Source: Anaeromyxobacter terrae (GTDB lineage: Bacteria > Myxococcota > Myxococcia > Myxococcales > Anaeromyxobacteraceae). From it: 64,000 bases of DNA. Position numbers and translations under genes: made by a program. Every line of letters starts with the position of its first letter. Within the stretch, counting starts at the first letter, position 1. The stretch is taken from positions 1-64,000 of the forward strand of contig NZ_JALCYY010000022.1 of assembly GCF_022690685.1 (NCBI RefSeq). Reading direction: 5' to 3'. The notes beneath the pieces are model-generated. The model saw only the letters and a program-made list of their open reading frames with translations. It was not told the origin of the DNA and did no database searches. Of this stretch, positions 46,831 to 59,165 are shown piece by piece.

Positions 46831-48066
46831 ATGCCCCTCCACGTCGAGATCCTCTCCACCGGCGACGAGCTCCTCACCGGCCAGGTCGTGGACACGAACT
46901 CCACCTGGCTCATGGACCGGCTCTGGGACCTCGGCGTCATGGTCCGGCGCAAGACGCTCGTGGGCGACGATCGGGCCGACCTCGACGCGGCGATCCGCGA
47001 GACGACCGCGCGCGCCGACCTCGTGGTGATGAGCGGCGGCATGGGCCCGACCGAGGACGACCTCACGAGCGAGTGCGTCGCCGCGGTGATGGGCGTGCCG
47101 CTCGAGCTGCACGAGCCGTCGCTGCGCGCGCTCGAGGAGCGCTTCCGCCGCTTCGGCCGCACGATGACGCCCAACAACGAGAAGCAGGCGCGCTTCCCGC
47201 GCGGCGCCGAGGTCGTGCCGAACCGGTTCGGCTCGGCGCCCGGGTTCGCCGTCCGCATCGGCCGCGCGGAGGTGGTCTGCTTCCCCGGCGTGCCGCTCGA
47301 GTACCGGGGGCTCGTCGAGGAGTGGCTGCTGTCGCGGCTCGCGGCGCGGCTCGGCGAGGTGCCAGCGGGACGCGTGCTGAAGCTGTTCGGCGTCCCCGAG
47401 TCCCACGCCGATCACGCGATGCGGCCGCTCATGGACGATCCCGCGAACGCGGACGTCCGCTTCGGCTTCCGCGCGCACTGGCCGGAGGTCCACGTGAAGT
47501 GGACCGTGCCCGCCCCGGACGCCGCCGCGCGCGCCGACCGGCTCACCGCCGCGGCCCGCGCGATCTTCGGCGACGCCGTCTTCGGCGAGGGCAAGGAGGA
47601 GCTGCCAGAGCTCGTCGTCGCGCGGCTCGCCGCCCGCGGCGAGCGCGTCGCGCTCGCGGAGAGCTGCACGGGCGGGCTCGTCGCCGAGCTCCTGACCGAG
47701 GTCCCCGGCGCCTCGGCGGTGCTCGACCTCGGCGTCGTGGCCTACGCGGACCCCATGAAGGAGGCGGTGCTCGGCGTCCCGGGCCACGTCCTCGCGGCCC
47801 ACGGCGCGGTGTCCGAGCCGGTCGCGCGCGCGCTCGCCGAGGGGGCGCGCCGCCTCGGGCGGGCGACCTGGGGGATCGGGATCACCGGGATCGCCGGGCC
47901 GACCGGTGGGACGCCGGAGAAGCCGGTCGGGACGGTGCACCTCGCGCTCGCCGGGCCCTCGGGGACGAGCGCGGTGCAGCGGCTCTACCGCGGCGACCGC
48001 GAGCGGATCCGCCGCACCGCAGCCCACGAGGCCCTGAACCTGCTGCGGCTGGCGATGCGCTCGTGA
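46831..48066 (+). CDS. cinA: CinA: competence/damage-inducible protein with nicotinamide-nucleotide amidase domain
   Basis: A 411-residue protein with an N-terminal MoCF-type domain (ILSTGDELLTGQVVDTNS, MSGGMGPTEDDLT) and a C-terminal PncC amidase domain (ALAESCTGGLVAELL, GIAGPTGGT). The C-terminal domain deamidates NMN in pyridine-nucleotide salvage; the N-terminal part acts on related nucleotides. All conserved blocks are present. The ATG at 46831 follows a GTG and comes 14 bases after pgpA. Confidence 0.95.
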   Translation: MPLHVEILSTGDELLTGQVVDTNSTWLMDRLWDLGVMVRRKTLVGDDRADLDAAIRETTARADLVVMSGGMGPTEDDLTSECVAAVMGVPLELHEPSLRALEERFRRFGRTMTPNNEKQARFPRGAEVVPNRFGSAPGFAVRIGRAEVVCFPGVPLEYRGLVEEWLLSRLAARLGEVPAGRVLKLFGVPESHADHAMRPLMDDPANADVRFGFRAHWPEVHVKWTVPAPDAAARADRLTAAARAIFGDAVFGEGKEELPELVVARLAARGERVALAESCTGGLVAELLTEVPGASAVLDLGVVAYADPMKEAVLGVPGHVLAAHGAVSEPVARALAEGARRLGRATWGIGITGIAGPTGGTPEKPVGTVHLALAGPSGTSAVQRLYRGDRERIRRTAAHEALNLLRLAMRS

Positions 48067-48124
48067 CCGTTCGGGACGCCGGAGGCGCGTCCCGCCGTCC
48101 CCGGCTCGCTCCTGCGCGGCGGCG

Positions 48125-48571
48125 CTACCCCGCCACCTCGTCGCAGAACAGCTCGACGAAGCGGTCCCAGGAGACGAAGCCCGCAGTGGTCTCGACGAGC
48201 TCCGCGTAGAGGACGGTCGCCCCCGGGAGGAGCGCGTCGAGCGGCTTCGGCCGGTAGCGCTCGGCGAGGCCACCCTCCTCGAGCACCCGCCGGACCAGCG
48301 CCTGCACGTTCACCGCGCGGCCCTCGAGCTTCCCCTCGCGGTCGAGGAGCCAGCCGATGAGCTGCCCGATCCGCTGCCGGACGGCGACGCGCGGGTCCGC
48401 CCCGCCCGCGGCGAGGGCCTCGTTCACGGCGTCCGGCGGGGCGTCGCGCACGACGAGCCACGTGAGCGAGCGCTCCGCCTCGAAGCCGGCCCGCGCGAGC
48501 GACGCGCGGCAGCGGGCCTCCTCGTCGGGGCCACAGCGGATTCGCACGACGGGCTCGGTCCTCGCGGTCAC
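48125..48571 (-). CDS. hypothetical protein
   Basis: A 148-residue protein beginning with GTG at 48571 (VTARTEPVVRIRCG); an in-frame TTG 36 bases upstream is possible. It has a compact alpha/beta pattern with Cys residues in RIRCGPDEEARC and a C-terminal helix FVSWDRFVELFCDEVAG. No domain is recognised. It is divergent from the DUF1285-like gene, sharing a short upstream region with it. Confidence 0.6.
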   Translation of the reverse strand: MTARTEPVVRIRCGPDEEARCRASLARAGFEAERSLTWLVVRDAPPDAVNEALAAGGADPRVAVRQRIGQLIGWLLDREGKLEGRAVNVQALVRRVLEEGGLAERYRPKPLDALLPGATVLYAELVETTAGFVSWDRFVELFCDEVAG

Positions 48572-48635
48572 GCGCGGTTCGTTACCACCCGAGCGCCGCC
48601 TCCGCAACGGCGGTCGCCGGTCCTATGATGCGCGG

Positions 48636-49121
48636 GTGACGACCGTCGACGACGCCGCGCTGGAGCTCCTGCGATCCCGGAGCGGCCTCTCGATCGACGA
48701 CGAGGGCCGCTTCCTCCACCTCGGAGAGCCCATCACCCACGCGCGCACGCTGGACGTCCTGTGGCGCTCGCTCTCGCGCGCGCCCGACGGGAGATGGCTC
48801 GTGCGCGTGGGCCGTGAGTCCGCGTACGTCGAGGTGAGAGAGACGCCCTACACGGTGCGGGGCGTCCTGCCGGATGCGCCTGCCGGAGCGCTCGCGCTGC
48901 TCCTCTCCGACGGCACGCGGGAGCCGCTCGATCCCGCCACGCTGAGCGTCGGCGACGACGGCGTGCTCCGCTGCGCCGTGAAGGGCGAGGAGCGCGCCCG
49001 CTTCACCCGCGCGGGCCAGGTGGCGCTCGGGTTCGCGATCGACGAAGACCCCCCAGGGACGGGACGCTATGCCATCACCATCGGTGGGACCCGCTGGCCC
49101 ATCCGCACCGGCCAGCGCTGA
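48636..49121 (+). CDS. DUF1285-like protein
   Basis: A 161-residue protein whose sequence LSIDDEGRFLHLGEPITHART and WLVRVGRESAYVEVRETPYTVRGV matches the DUF1285 layout (two small beta-rich domains, function unknown). The GTG at 48636 is the only start in frame after the divergent region. It is transcribed ahead of the large protease fusion but 91 bases apart. Confidence 0.75.
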   Translation: MTTVDDAALELLRSRSGLSIDDEGRFLHLGEPITHARTLDVLWRSLSRAPDGRWLVRVGRESAYVEVRETPYTVRGVLPDAPAGALALLLSDGTREPLDPATLSVGDDGVLRCAVKGEERARFTRAGQVALGFAIDEDPPGTGRYAITIGGTRWPIRTGQR

Positions 49122-49212
49122 TCGGCGGCGCGGTCACACGACGCCGCGCGGCACGGGCGGCCCTCCTTTCGGTTGCTCGCCTGGAGAGCCCCTCCTACGT
49201 AGTGTTGCTCGA

Positions 49213-52200
49213 ATGAGAGTCCTCGCGCTCTGTGCCCTCGCGCTGCCCCTCGCGGCCGCCGCACAGCTCGGACCGAGCCCGTCGATCGGCGAGGCGATGC
49301 GATCGATGGAGCGCATGCCGGCCGAGAAGCCCCGGCCCGACCTCGAGCAGACCTTCATCCTCCCGGAGCGCCCCGGCCAGAACCAGGTCGCCTGGTTCGA
49401 CTTCAACTGGCAGTTCATCGACTTCCCGCCACCGGGCGGCGGCCCCGGGGGCCTCCGGCTCTACTACTACCGGAACGAGCTCGCCCAGGCGGAGCGGGCG
49501 CTGCCGGCCATCCAGAGCGCGTACGCGCGCCTCGTCGATCAGTTCCACTACAACCCGACGAAGCGCATCCCCTACATCCTGTACGCGACGCAGCGCGAGT
49601 TCCAGACGCAGAACGTCTTCGCCGTCACCGAGTCCGTCCTCGGCGTCACCTCGCCCGACGACCTCAAGATGACGGTCCCGTACTTCGGCGACCACGCGAG
49701 GTTCATCGAGGTCTCGACGCACGAGATGGTGCACCAGTTCACCATCCAGAAGCTGCTCGAGGCCGCCGGCGCCGAGGAGATGTCCTCGCCCATCGCGTTC
49801 CTGCCCCTCTGGTTCATCGAGGGCATCGCCGAGTTCTACTCGAAGGGCGGCATCGACACGGAGACGGACCTCTACCTCCGCGACCTCGTCTGGAACCCCG
49901 ATCCGCGCAAGGGCTACGACGTGCTGTCGTTCGGGGAGGACCGCATCCGCGGCTACATCCCGACCTACAAGCTCGGCCAGGCCCGCATCGCCTTCATCGC
50001 CGACCAGTACGGCCACGAGAAGATCCAGGCGTTCCTCGAGAACGCCTACCTCATGGGCGACGGCGGGGGAGGCTACGGCGGAGGGCCCGCCCAGGGCGGC
50101 ACGACGCGCAACTTCGGCGCCCTCGTGCGGCGCGTGCTGAACGAGCCCATCGAGCAGGTCGACGCGCGCTGGCGCGCGTGGCTGAAGCGCCGCTACTACC
50201 CGCAGTACCTCGAGGCGAAGCACGATCTCCCGCAGCTCAGGGAGCTGCGGCAGCTCCCCTCGGAGCCCGAGGCCTTCGTCTCGTCCGCCGACGGGAACCT
50301 CCTCCTCTTCCGCGGCATCGACCGCGAGAAGGGCCGCGCCCGCATCTACCTCCTCGACGTGCGCAACCCGCGCAGCGCGGTCGAGATCGTCTCCGACAGC
50401 GTGCCGGGCTACGAGTCCCTCCACCCCATCGAGTACGGGGTCCTCGGCCTCGGGAACGGGATCCTCGCGTTCTCGGCGCAGGACGGGATCGGCGACCGCC
50501 TCCACGTCCAGCGCTTCCGGCACCAGCTCAAGGAGGGGAGGCCCCCGCGCATCCAGCTCGGCCGGCGCCACAAGCTCGACGTGCACGCGGCGGGCGGCGC
50601 GCCGTTCATCCAGATCGCCAGTCCTGCCTTCTCGCCGGACGGCTCGCAGATCGCGTTCGCCGGCGTCTCGACCGACGGCCAGTCCGACATCTACGTCGTG
50701 TCGGTGAAGGGCGGCGAGGCGCGCCGCATCACGAAGGATCCCTACGTCGAGAAGGACATCGCGTGGGGAAACGACGGCATCTACTTCGCCTCGGACGCGA
50801 CCGATCACGGCCGCCTGAACCTCTTCCGCATCGATCCCGTGAGCGGCGCGCGCACGCGCCTCACCACCGCCGCGAGCACCGACCGCGGCCCGTTCCCGCA
50901 GGCGGACGGCTCCGTCCTCTTCACCTCGGACGTCTCCGGGAAGCCCGACCTCTACATGCTGAAGGGGGGCGCGATCCAGCGGATCACCGACTTCACCACC
51001 GGCCTCACGAGCCCCGGCCCCTCGCCGAAGGGGCGCGGCGTGTTCGCGAGCACCTTCTACGGGGGCGTCTTCAGGGTCGTCGAGGTGCCGAAGGTGGCCT
51101 GGCTCGAGCAGCCGGGCGTCGCCGTCCTGCCGCCCGCGGGCGACGTGCTCGACATCCCCAGCGCCGCCTGGCCGGAGCGGGTGAAGGACTACGAGTCGCT
51201 CTCGATCCGCAACTGGCGGCCGGAGGCGGGCTTCGTCTACGGCGGCGGCGCGGGCAGCGCGGTCGCCGGGCGGGCCGCGGTGCTGTTCTCGGACATGCTC
51301 CGGGACAACGTCCTCTTCGTGGACCTCTCGGTGTACGGCTCGTTCGACTACACCCAGGGTCTCCTGCTCTTCGAGAACCGCTCGCGGCGGCTCTCGTGGG
51401 TGCTCGGCGGGTTCCACTTCGTCCAGCAGAACCTGGACCGGCTGGACCCGAACCTCGCCTACTACCAGCGCGACTTCGGGGTGGTCGGCGCGCTGCGCTA
51501 CCCGCTCGACCGCTTCCGCCGGGTGGAGGCGGAGCTCACGCTGGGCGGCGTCCAGCGCTACTGCCTCACCGACTTCTCGGGCGCGGTGACCCTGATCTGC
51601 CAGGGCGTCGCGCTCACCGGCGGTCCCTACGCGACCACGCAGGACTGGGAGCGCCGCAACGGCGGCGTCAACTTCACCATCTCCCCCACCGTCCGCTACG
51701 GCTACGACACCATCCGCTACGATCCGCTCACCGGGCCGGTGGCGGGCGGCTCGCTCCTGCTCGAGCTCGGCGGCGGGTACCTCCCCGGCCGCGAAGCGGT
51801 GCACGGCTTCTTCCGGGCGGACGCGCAGAAGTACTGGCAGCTCGTCGGCCGCTCGAACTTCATGCTCCGCGCCGCCGGTGGGACGACCTTCGCGCCGAAC
51901 GCGAAGAGCAGCGTCTGGGAGAAGAGCTGGTGGCTCACCTCCGCCGACAACCTGCGCGGCTTCTACCCGCTCGATCTCGAGTTCCTCATCGGGCAGCACT
52001 ACTACGTGATGAACGCCGAGCTGCAGTTCCCGCTCGACCCGCTCATCCGCCTCCTCATCTTCGACTACCTCGAGGGCGTGGCCGCGCTCGACTTCGGCGG
52101 CGTGTTCAACCGCTTCGAGAGCCGCGTCGGCGGGGCCAGCCCCACCGAGGTGGTGGCGCACAACGATCTCGGCGCCTGGGACTCGCGCACCCTCACCGGC

Positions 52201-52347
52201 GTGCTCGGCGTGAACGTGCTCTTCGGACCGCTCCTCCTGCGCGTCCACTTCGGCCACCCGTTCGACATCGGTGGGCTCCAGACCCCCGCCCTGCGCGACC
52301 ACGCGCGCTGGGTGACGAACATCACGCTGCGCTACTTCTTCTTCTGA
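49213..52347 (+). CDS. secreted metallopeptidase / beta-propeller / outer-membrane barrel fusion
   Basis: A 1044-residue protein with signal peptide ([15 protein letters not shown]). The N-terminal third holds HEMVH at 170-174 and WFIEGIAEF around 200-208, the HExxH...E zinc-site layout of gluzincin peptidases. About 355-650 is a TolB/PD40-type beta-propeller ([25 protein letters not shown]). The rest, about 700-1044, is an Omp85/surface-antigen-like beta-barrel ending with NITLRYFFF, the usual terminal aromatic. It is probably an outer-membrane protein displaying a protease and propeller. The ATG at 49213 opens the signal peptide. It converges with recA. Confidence 0.8.
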   Translation: MRVLALCALALPLAAAAQLGPSPSIGEAMRSMERMPAEKPRPDLEQTFILPERPGQNQVAWFDFNWQFIDFPPPGGGPGGLRLYYYRNELAQAERALPAIQSAYARLVDQFHYNPTKRIPYILYATQREFQTQNVFAVTESVLGVTSPDDLKMTVPYFGDHARFIEVSTHEMVHQFTIQKLLEAAGAEEMSSPIAFLPLWFIEGIAEFYSKGGIDTETDLYLRDLVWNPDPRKGYDVLSFGEDRIRGYIPTYKLGQARIAFIADQYGHEKIQAFLENAYLMGDGGGGYGGGPAQGGTTRNFGALVRRVLNEPIEQVDARWRAWLKRRYYPQYLEAKHDLPQLRELRQLPSEPEAFVSSADGNLLLFRGIDREKGRARIYLLDVRNPRSAVEIVSDSVPGYESLHPIEYGVLGLGNGILAFSAQDGIGDRLHVQRFRHQLKEGRPPRIQLGRRHKLDVHAAGGAPFIQIASPAFSPDGSQIAFAGVSTDGQSDIYVVSVKGGEARRITKDPYVEKDIAWGNDGIYFASDATDHGRLNLFRIDPVSGARTRLTTAASTDRGPFPQADGSVLFTSDVSGKPDLYMLKGGAIQRITDFTTGLTSPGPSPKGRGVFASTFYGGVFRVVEVPKVAWLEQPGVAVLPPAGDVLDIPSAAWPERVKDYESLSIRNWRPEAGFVYGGGAGSAVAGRAAVLFSDMLRDNVLFVDLSVYGSFDYTQGLLLFENRSRRLSWVLGGFHFVQQNLDRLDPNLAYYQRDFGVVGALRYPLDRFRRVEAELTLGGVQRYCLTDFSGAVTLICQGVALTGGPYATTQDWERRNGGVNFTISPTVRYGYDTIRYDPLTGPVAGGSLLLELGGGYLPGREAVHGFFRADAQKYWQLVGRSNFMLRAAGGTTFAPNAKSSVWEKSWWLTSADNLRGFYPLDLEFLIGQHYYVMNAELQFPLDPLIRLLIFDYLEGVAALDFGGVFNRFESRVGGASPTEVVAHNDLGAWDSRTLTGVLGVNVLFGPLLLRVHFGHPFDIGGLQTPALRDHARWVTNITLRYFFF

Positions 52348-52357
52348 TCCCGCGAGG

Positions 52358-52388
52358 CGGGACGGGGACGGGCCGAGTCCCCGCCCCG
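52358..52388. terminator. bidirectional hairpin between the fusion gene and recA
   Basis: CGGGACGGGGAC and GTCCCCGCCCCG form a 12-bp stem with one mismatch and a 7-base loop, between convergent stop codons at 52347 and 52399. No T-tract. Confidence 0.5.
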
Positions 52389-52398
52389 GCTCGCGGCG

Positions 52399-53421
<1,023 letters not shown>

Positions 53422-53479
53422 GTCGTCCTCCTCGCCCCGCGGTCGGGGCCCTGTGCGCCGCCTCCGCGGCGTGTGTGGT

Positions 53480-55003
53480 TCACGAGAGCGGCCGGTCCAG
53501 CGCGCGGTACTGGATCGCCTCGGCCACGTGCGGCGCGCGCACCGCCTCCGAGCCCTCCAGATCCGCGATGGTCCTGGCGACGCGCAGCACCTTGTCGTGG
53601 GCCCGCGCGGAGAGCCCGAGCTTCTCGACCGCGGCCTGGAGGATCCGCCGGCCGCCCTCGTCCGGGCCCGCGATCCTGCGGAGCGCGCCGCCGCGCAGGC
53701 GGGCGTTCACCCCCGCGGCGCGCCCACCCGCTCGCTCCCGCTGCACCGATCGCGCGCGCTCCACGCGCGCTCGCACCTCCGCGCTCGTCGCCGTCGGCGG
53801 GGGCGGCTCGCCGAGCAGCGGCGCGGGGAGCGACGGGACGTCCACGTGCAGGTCGATGCGATCGAGGAGCGGCCCGGAGATGCGCCGCCTGTACGCGAGC
53901 AGCTCGTGCGGGGTGCAGTGGCAGCGCCGCCGCCGGTCGCCGTGGTAGCCGCACGGACAGGGGTTCATCGCGGCGACGAGCGTGAGCTCGGCAGGGTACG
54001 TGACGCTCCGGCCGGCCCGCGCGATGGTGACGTCGCCGTCCTCGAGGGGCTGCCTCAGCGCCTCGAGGACGTGACGCCGGAACTCCGGCAGCTCGTCGAG
54101 GAACAGGACGCCGTGGTGCGCAAGCGAGACCTCGCCGGGGCGCGGGACGCTCGTCCCGCCCACGAGGCCGGCGTCCGAGATGGAGTGATGCGGCGCGCGG
54201 AAGGGGCGAGCCGTGAGGAGCCCGCGGTGCCGCGTCAGCCCGGCGACGCTGTGGACCACGGTCGCCTCGAGCGCCTCCTCGAACGCGAGCGGCGGGAGCA
54301 GCGTCGGGAGCCGGCGCGCGAGCATCGTCTTTCCGCTGCCCGGCGGGCCGAAGAAGAGCAGGTTGTGCGCGCCGGCCGCGGCGATCTCGAGGGCCCGCTT
54401 CGCGTTCTCCTGCCCCGTCACGTCGGCGAGGTCGATCGGGACCCCCTCCGGGGGCGGCCGCGGCGCGATCCCGAGCGGCGGTCGGAGCGACGCCGTTCCG
54501 CGCGCCCAGGCGACGACGTCGCCGAGGTGCCCCGCGGCCAGGACCTTCACTCCCTCCACGATCGATGCCTCGAGCGCGTTCGCCTCGGGCACGACGATCG
54601 CGAGCGCGCCGGCGCGGCGCGCCTCGATGGTGAGCGGGAGGACGCCGCGGACGGGCTTCACCTCCCCCGAGAGCGCGAGCTCGCCGACGAAGTGGACCTT
54701 CGCGATCGCGTCCGCGGGGATCTCCTCCACGGCGGCGAGCACGCCCATCGCCATCGGCAGATCGAACCCCGTGCCGTCCTTGCGCAGGTCCCCCGGCGCG
54801 AGGTTCACGGTGATCCGCTTGTGCGGCAGCTTCACCCCGAGGTTCCGCACCGCCGCCGCGACCCGGACCTTCGCCTCCTGCACGGCGCCCGTGGCGAGCC
54901 CGACGAGGTGGAAGCCCGGCATCCCGAGCGTCGCCTCGACCTCCACGTCGACGGGGATCGCCTGCACGCCGAGGACGGCGCCGGAGCGGATGCGGACGAG
55001 CAT
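53480..55003 (-). CDS. comM: ComM/YifB-family AAA+ (Mg-chelatase-like) ATPase
   Basis: A 507-residue protein: N-terminal Lon-protease-like domain ([20 protein letters not shown]), Walker [15 protein letters not shown] near 214-227, LFLDELPEF, and the CPCGY...CHC zinc-like motif, then a C-terminal lid. ComM helicases promote branch migration during natural transformation. Length is standard for the family. It starts with ATG at 55003 and lies just upstream of recA. Confidence 0.92.
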   Translation of the reverse strand: MLVRIRSGAVLGVQAIPVDVEVEATLGMPGFHLVGLATGAVQEAKVRVAAAVRNLGVKLPHKRITVNLAPGDLRKDGTGFDLPMAMGVLAAVEEIPADAIAKVHFVGELALSGEVKPVRGVLPLTIEARRAGALAIVVPEANALEASIVEGVKVLAAGHLGDVVAWARGTASLRPPLGIAPRPPPEGVPIDLADVTGQENAKRALEIAAAGAHNLLFFGPPGSGKTMLARRLPTLLPPLAFEEALEATVVHSVAGLTRHRGLLTARPFRAPHHSISDAGLVGGTSVPRPGEVSLAHHGVLFLDELPEFRRHVLEALRQPLEDGDVTIARAGRSVTYPAELTLVAAMNPCPCGYHGDRRRRCHCTPHELLAYRRRISGPLLDRIDLHVDVPSLPAPLLGEPPPPTATSAEVRARVERARSVQRERAGGRAAGVNARLRGGALRRIAGPDEGGRRILQAAVEKLGLSARAHDKVLRVARTIADLEGSEAVRAPHVAEAIQYRALDRPLS

Positions 55004-55136
55004 GCACGGACGTTCAGCAGGGGCCGTGCCAGCGCGGGAGCACGGCAGCGTGGCGCGCGCAGGTTCCGTCGCGGCCGCCCCGCGCTCCCGCGCGTACGCC
55101 CCGCGGACGCTCGGGCGATCACGACGGCGCGGGGTG

Positions 55137-55850
55137 TCAGCGACCGGCGAGCCGGACCGCGCGCGCGAGCACCGCGTCGAGCATGGCCGGGGTGAGCCGG
55201 CCGGTCTGCGTGTTCTGGCGGGAGGGGTGGTAGCTGCCGACGAGCACCGGGGCGTGCGGGATGGCGAGCTCGGCGCCGTGCCCGAAGCGCGGCCGCGGGC
55301 GCGGGGGCGCGTGACCCGTCCGCGCGAGGTGCGCGAGGGCGGCGTCCCAGGCGATCGCGCCGAGCGCGAGGATCACCCGCACGCCGCCGAGCGCCGCGAG
55401 CTCGCGGTCGAGGAACGGCGCGCAGCGCGCGAGCTCGTCCGGCGCGGGGCGGTTCTGGGGCGGGACGCAGCGACAGGCGGCCGTGACGAACGCGCCCGAG
55501 AGCACGAGCCCGTCGTCCGCGGCGCGCGAGGCGGGCTGCGAGGCGAGCCCGGCCCGGTGCAGCGCTGCGTAGAGGAAGTCGCCCGAGCCGTCGCCGGTGA
55601 ACATGCGCCCGGTGCGGTTCGCGCCGTGGGCGCCGGGCGCGAGCCCGAGGAGCACGATGCGTGCGGCGGGGTCGCCGAAGCCCGGGACCCCCCTCCCCCA
55701 GTACGCCTCGTCCCGGTAGGCCCGGCGCCGCGTCCGCGCCACCTCCTCGCGCCACGCGACGAGGCGCGGGCACGCGCGGCAGGCCTCGACGTCGCGGGCG
55801 ACGAGGGAGAGGGCGCGGGGCGAGGGACGGGCGGGAGCCGGAGCGCTCAC
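55137..55850 (-). CDS. family 5 uracil-DNA glycosylase (UdgB type)
   Basis: The 237-residue protein has motif A GLAPGAHGANRTGR and motif B SYHPSRQNTQTGRLT, plus Fe-S cluster cysteines in CRACPRL and CRCVPPQ. This family removes uracil and some deaminated bases and is common in thermophiles and actinobacteria. The GTG at 55850 was chosen because conserved sequence begins soon after; an in-frame ATG at 55931 would add 27 residues of low similarity. Together with nth and mug it makes three repair glycosylases in this window. Confidence 0.88.
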   Translation of the reverse strand: MSAPAPARPSPRALSLVARDVEACRACPRLVAWREEVARTRRRAYRDEAYWGRGVPGFGDPAARIVLLGLAPGAHGANRTGRMFTGDGSGDFLYAALHRAGLASQPASRAADDGLVLSGAFVTAACRCVPPQNRPAPDELARCAPFLDRELAALGGVRVILALGAIAWDAALAHLARTGHAPPRPRPRFGHGAELAIPHAPVLVGSYHPSRQNTQTGRLTPAMLDAVLARAVRLAGR

Positions 55851-55930
55851 GCCTACGGATCTAACCGACCGACAGAGATTCGCGACACGAGCGAGGCGCG
55901 CCTGCCAGGGCCGCAGCCCCCGTGAGATCA

Positions 55931-55966
55931 CGCCCGCGCCGTCCCGGAACGGGAGCGGCGCGGGCG
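55931..55966. terminator. strong hairpin downstream of the TPR lipoprotein gene
   Basis: CGCCCGCGCCG and CGGCGCGGGCG form an 11-bp perfect stem, extended by TCCCG/CGGGA around a short loop. It lies 45 bases after the lipoprotein stop on the minus strand, without a T-tract. Confidence 0.5.
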
Positions 55967-56010
55967 CGGGTGTTCTCTTCGGACGCCGCCTCGGCGGCGC
56001 GCGGATATCG

Positions 56011-57564
56011 CTACGGCTTGCCCATCCGGCGCTTGGCGTCGTCGATCTGGCTCTTCGCGACCGTGTCGGTCACGCCCTTCGTCGCGACGGCGGCGGCGTA
56101 CGCCTCCTTCGCCTTCGCCTTCTGCTTCGCGTCCTCGAAGAGGCGTCCGGCGCGGTACAGCGCGCGGGCGGCGACGTTCGCGTCGGCGGATGCGCACTTC
56201 TCGTCCTTGCCGAAGGCGACGTACCGCTCGGCGGCCTGCGCCGGCTTCTTCGCCAGATCGAGCTCGGAGGCGACGTTCTGGAGCGCCACGCAGCGGTTCG
56301 GCGACTCGGGGTTCTTCTGCAGGAAGTCCTCGTACATCTTCGCCGCGCCCACGTGGTCGTTCTTCTTCGACTTGTAGACGGCGAGGAGGAGCATGTTGTT
56401 CGGCGCGACCTTCGAGTCGCCGTGCTCCTTCAGGATCTTCTCGCGGACCTCGGCGGCGCGCTCGGGCTTGCCCGCCTTGTCCCACGCCACGGCGGCGTTG
56501 TGCAGCGCGTTCGCGGCGTCGCCGCCCCTCGGATCGGCCGCGAGCTGCTCGAACGCCTGGGCGGCCTCCGCGGCCTTGCCCTCGTCGAGGAGCTTCTGCG
56601 CGGACGCGAAGTGCGTGCCCGCCTCGGCCCGGGAGAGCGCCTCGAGCACCTTGCCGTAGCTCTCCTTCTCCTTCGGATCGGTCGCCTTCTGCACCTGCGC
56701 CTCGACCACCTGGCGGACGCGCGCCACCTCGGACTGATAGCCCGCCTCGTCGTTCGCGTAGAGGAACGTCTGGAGGTACAGGGGGACGGCGCTCTCGAGG
56801 ACCTCGCCCTCGGTCGGCCAGCGCTTCAGGATCTCGTCGAAGCGGCGGCGCGCGTCGTCCATGTTGTCGAACGCGTACTCCACCTCGGCACCGATGAGCG
56901 CGAGCTGAGCGGGGGGGAGGCCGCCGCGGCGCTCGGCCGCGGGCTTCTTCAGCTCGGGGTCGGCCTCGAGGTTCTGCAGGTAGACGTCCGTGGCCTCGAC
57001 GAAGCGCTTCCACTCGCCCGGCGGGACGCGGGGCTTGAGCGGCTCGCCCCGGCGCTGGTCGGCGTTCGCGAGCTTGATCGGCTCGAGCTGGTTCGCCTTC
57101 ACCTTCTGGTTGGCGGCGTTGAGCCAGGCGCCGGCCGCGAGCCGCGCGGCGACCGCCTTGGAGGACGCGTCCGCCTGCGCGTCGGTCGCGACCTTCTGCG
57201 CCTGCTCTGCGGCGCGCTCGAACTGCATGCCCTGCATGTAGAGCTCGGCGGCGCGGTAGCGCACCGGCATCCGCCACTCGGAGGACACGAACTGGTCGGC
57301 GAACTGCGCGTAGCCCTCGGCGGCGGTGACCCACTCCGCGCGCGCCTGGTCGATGTTGCCGGACTGCTGCGCGACGAGGCCGCGCTCGTAGTGCGTGCGT
57401 GCGTCGCGGATCTTCCCGCGCTCTGCGTCGTCGAGCTGGCTGTCGACGGGGAGCTTGTAGTTCGCCTGGTAGAACCGCTCGCTGCGGCCCTTGCCGCCGC
57501 CGCCCGTTGCACAGGCCGCGGCGAGAGCGAGCAGGACGACCGAGATCCGCATCTTAGAAGTCAT
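56011..57564 (-). CDS. TPR-rich lipoprotein, motility-type candidate
   Basis: A 517-residue protein with lipoprotein signal (VVLLALAAAC, Cys near 18) and repeated helical pairs of TPR type across its length (for example HYERGLVAQQSGNIDQARAE, AAEQAQKVATDAQADASSKA, VAWDKAGKPERAAEVREKIL). The ATG at 57564 is preferred over one at 57552 because GAGAGGTG lies correctly before it. Architecture and position beside mglBA recall the GltE/AglT lipoprotein of the myxobacterial gliding machinery, but the identity is not certain. Confidence 0.8.
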   Translation of the reverse strand: MTSKMRISVVLLALAAACATGGGGKGRSERFYQANYKLPVDSQLDDAERGKIRDARTHYERGLVAQQSGNIDQARAEWVTAAEGYAQFADQFVSSEWRMPVRYRAAELYMQGMQFERAAEQAQKVATDAQADASSKAVAARLAAGAWLNAANQKVKANQLEPIKLANADQRRGEPLKPRVPPGEWKRFVEATDVYLQNLEADPELKKPAAERRGGLPPAQLALIGAEVEYAFDNMDDARRRFDEILKRWPTEGEVLESAVPLYLQTFLYANDEAGYQSEVARVRQVVEAQVQKATDPKEKESYGKVLEALSRAEAGTHFASAQKLLDEGKAAEAAQAFEQLAADPRGGDAANALHNAAVAWDKAGKPERAAEVREKILKEHGDSKVAPNNMLLLAVYKSKKNDHVGAAKMYEDFLQKNPESPNRCVALQNVASELDLAKKPAQAAERYVAFGKDEKCASADANVAARALYRAGRLFEDAKQKAKAKEAYAAAVATKGVTDTVAKSQIDDAKRRMGKP

Positions 57565-57863
57565 GTCGTGCACCTCTCCGTCTACCGTTTGATCCGTGCC
57601 GCCCCGGGCTCGCCCGTCGCACGGCGCCCCTCCGGTGCGGCTTGCCGCCCCGCGGCGGGCGCGATGCCCCGGACGCCCGACGACGCGCTGCTGCTGCACG
57701 GAGGTGGCGTAACATACCGCGCCCGGCGCGCGGCGCCTCGTTCCGTTTACCGCGTTTCCGCCCCTGCGACACCCGCCATCCTGCGAGCTCCACGAGCGGA
57801 CCGCCCCGACAGGTACGCCCGCGTCCGCCCGACACCGGCGGCGGAACTCGCCTACACGACCGG

Positions 57864-58457
57864 TCACGGGCGGACGGCGCCGCCCTCCGCGGAAGCACCC
57901 TCGGACGCGCCGCCCTCGACGGCGAGCTCGAAGCGAACCGCCGCGCGCTCCTCGTCCGCCGCGTCACCGCCACGGTCGTAGGTGACGAGCGTGACGCGCG
58001 TGACCGCCCCGGGCTGGGCGTCGAAGGCATAGGAGGAGCGGATGTCGAGCCGGCGCGGCGCGCCTTCCGGGCCCGAGCGCACGCGGTACACGAGCTCGGC
58101 GGACACCCGGTGCGCGCCCGCCGCGATGCGTCGATCGAGGATCCCCGCGGCGACCCCTCGCGCGCCGGCCTCCGGCGGCGCGTCGGGCGGCGCCCCGTCG
58201 AGCGCGTAGGAGGCCGACTCGAGCGCGTAGGCGGGGCCGAGCTCCTCGCGGTGGAGGAGCACGGCACGCGTCCCCGCGGCGAGCTCCGCCCCCACCCGCT
58301 CGTAGAGATCCCGCAGCCGCGCGTTCGCGGGCGCGAGCTTGCCGTGCAGCCCCGAGACCCGCTCCTCGAGGGTGCGCACCGGAGGCGCGGTGTCCTGCGC
58401 GCGCGCGAGCGCCGCGAGCGCGGCGACACCGAGGGCGATGAGGCACCGGACTCGCAC
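57864..58457 (-). CDS. secreted hypothetical protein
   Basis: A 197-residue protein with cleavable signal (RCLIALGVAALAALARA), a helical N-terminal half (LEERVSGLHGKLAPANARL) and a beta-rich C-terminal half. No domain is recognised. The ATG at 58457 starts the signal peptide. It lies between the TPR lipoprotein and mglA, all on the minus strand, so it may belong to the same envelope/motility set. Confidence 0.75.
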   Translation of the reverse strand: MRVRCLIALGVAALAALARAQDTAPPVRTLEERVSGLHGKLAPANARLRDLYERVGAELAAGTRAVLLHREELGPAYALESASYALDGAPPDAPPEAGARGVAAGILDRRIAAGAHRVSAELVYRVRSGPEGAPRRLDIRSSYAFDAQPGAVTRVTLVTYDRGGDAADEERAAVRFELAVEGGASEGASAEGGAVRP

Positions 58458-58575
58458 CGCGTCGCTCCCCTCCCCGAGCCCGAGCGAGCCTCGAGGCCCG
58501 GGTCGCGTTCGACTCCGGGTCGTTATAGCACGCGGGGACGGCGCGGCCTGCGCACGTCCGGGGGGCCTCGCGGCG

Positions 58576-59163
<588 letters not shown>

Positions 59164-59165
59164 GA

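Noticed and set aside
49195-52302. A 1035-codon open frame antisense to the protease/barrel gene
   Set aside because: Codon phase mirrors the real gene on the plus strand, and the translation is a repetitive Glu/Val/Arg-rich product without a start signal.
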